Positions 62,430 through 64,000 of a stretch of DNA of 64,000 nucleotides are shown here, in pieces; the first letter of the stretch is position 1, and the number at the start of each line of letters is the position of its first letter. A model generated the notes under the pieces. The model saw nothing but the letters and a program-made list of their open reading frames with translations, was not told the DNA's origin and did no database searches. This stretch comes from Anopheles merus. Lineage: Eukaryota; Arthropoda; Insecta; Diptera; Culicidae. Made by a program: the position numbers and the translations under genes. The stretch covers positions 20,696,389 to 20,760,388 of the forward strand of contig NC_054084.1 in NCBI RefSeq assembly GCF_017562075.2, written 5' to 3'.

Positions 62430-64000
62430 CGGATAACGGAAGTAAGAAGCCAAAAAAATATCTGAGAAAAAATATAGGCGTTTCATAGACAGAATCATAC
62501 CATGTTCATCATGCCTCGGCACATCTCTAAGACATAGAACCAGATTCAACGGAAAAGTGTCTTGTCACGGTGAATGTAAGATAAATGAAGACACTGAGTT
62601 CAATGCAACATACAGAACAAGTACAAGCATTGCAACAGGCGTCTCTCATCTGCCCTGTGTTCCATCCCTCATCATTAATCGTTCTGTTGGTGCTTACCTC
62701 TCCGGACATGTAGTCCAAGCGCACCGCTTACTATCATCATCTGTTGCTGTTGTTGCGCATTCTCTCCCCAACTACTGGCCCAGCCTCACCTACACGATTC
62801 ATTAGCGTTTGCAAATGCGACGTGAAAGATGATGGATTGAATTATCCACGACCACCGTGTAGCACGTGCGGGAAACACCTGCCACCTGTGCGGAAAGGGA
62901 AACGAACGCGTACGCACCACCACCACCACCAACAATCCGGCGCTTGTGAGTGTATGTCTGTGTGTGTGTGTGCAGTAATTTATGTTATGAAAATTGACGG
63001 CTCTTCGGCGTTTGTTCGGCGGCGGCGGCGGCGGCCAACTGTGTCGGATTAAACTAATTTACCCTAATCAGTGCAGGAAACGCGCGGCGAAAGCCACGGA
63101 AACATTTTCCCATCAAATGTCCTGCGAGCGGAGAGAATCGTCCCCGTCTAGTGCGGTGCGGTGTGGATATGACCCTGACCATTAATCTCACCCGGACTTA
63201 TACGTGACTTACACAGCGAGCGACTTGGAGCTTAGCGAGCCATTACGTTGGATAATTAATTTCGCTTTCTTCACGCTTGCAGCGCAAAAGCGAGCGTGAA
63301 GCTAATCAAACCAATGTGCGTGTGTGTGTATGTGTGTGTAGAACTTAGTAAGACTTGAAGCAGCCGGAAGGAGGAAGAAAGTTGCTGTTTGCTGTTGCGC
63401 ATAATTTGCCAGGCGTTACAGCGGAGCGGCCTTAATGTGAAGGATATCGGGGACCTCATCTTCGTAAATCTTGTGCCGCGGGCAAAATTATGTTTTGCCC
63501 GTAATAAAACGATTGCTCATAAATTATTCACACACTTTATGGTGCGTCTGGGCGGCAGCGGGTCGGGCAACAAATTGAGATTAAGTGAGGAAAAGGTAAT
63601 GGTAGCGGGAAGGAATGATCACAACACAGAAGTCGTCTTTTTGTGCGTCTTAGTCATGGAAATCAACAAGCTTTCTTCGTTCATAAATGTTGTTTTGAAT
63701 GCGCGAAGCCGAATTTAATTTATTTATGATCGTAAAATCGTTTTGTAATCTAACTTTATTCAATGAGTGTACTTTTGAAATTGCATTAAATTCGATATGA
63801 ATAGCACAAAAGCATCTGATTAAAAATAGCTATTTTATGGACACTCTCCCGTTGCCATTTGTTGCACTCTTTACCCCGGCTGAAAATTGCTTTTCTGAAG
63901 CTAAAATTAGCGTGCACACCACAAAAGCAACAAGCGAGTTAAGCTTAATTTGCTCGCACACTTTCGGCAAACCTCAAAAACTCTCTTCGTTTTAAGTGGC
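62430..64000. other. Intergenic, no gene recognised
   Basis: Contains short CAC, GGC and GT runs (near 62917-62932, 63017-63034 and 62955-62972). Open frames are short and low-complexity. Nothing is recognised up to the window edge. Confidence 0.4.

Overview
The window is nuclear DNA of an insect, most likely an Anopheles mosquito (inference). The four recognisable genes encode insect-type proteins, the introns are short with GT-AG ends, and several copies of a tRNA-derived SINE with an (AAG)n tail resemble the mosquito SINE200 family (name recalled, not searched). No rRNA, free-standing tRNA, CRISPR array or bacterial operon was seen.

Layout. 1-5191: a transposable-element nest with an inverted-repeat element flanked by a 7-bp duplication, a SINE split by an 823-bp inverted-repeat element, a second copy of that element, and a further SINE with an 11-bp target duplication. 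5192-9724 (+): the ortholog of XPG/ERCC5 (Drosophila mus201), 4 exons, 1441 residues. 9846-24137: a long non-coding stretch with a 588-bp inverted-repeat element, simple repeats and a C16/G14 hairpin; part of it probably supplies 5' exons and control regions for the next gene. 24138-36846 (+): an SLC6 neurotransmitter symporter, most likely inebriated (ine), with two alternative N-termini whose donors both end in phase 2 and fit the same acceptor. 38655-40136 (+): morgue, an F-box protein fused to an E2-like domain with Gly at the catalytic Cys position. 41536-43061 (-): an SLC17A9-type (vesicular nucleotide) transporter, tail-to-tail with morgue. 43062-64000: no convincing gene; it holds a 199-bp hairpin element, a roughly 480-bp ATTT array, a roughly 576-bp imperfect palindrome, an hAT-like element with an exact 8-bp duplication, and three decayed reverse-transcriptase fragments.

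The four genes are unrelated in function: nucleotide excision repair, solute/osmolyte transport, ubiquitin-linked control of apoptosis, and vesicular transport. All exon joins were checked by reading-frame arithmetic, and every join preserves the frame.

The most unusual observation is that two distinct families of CCC...GGG inverted-repeat elements with 2-bp duplications carry internal tRNA-like A/B-box pairs. All five pairs are spaced exactly 44 nt apart, the spacing of a real tRNA gene. The roughly 576-bp palindrome at 56.2-56.8 kb is the second candidate. No clear new multi-gene system was found.
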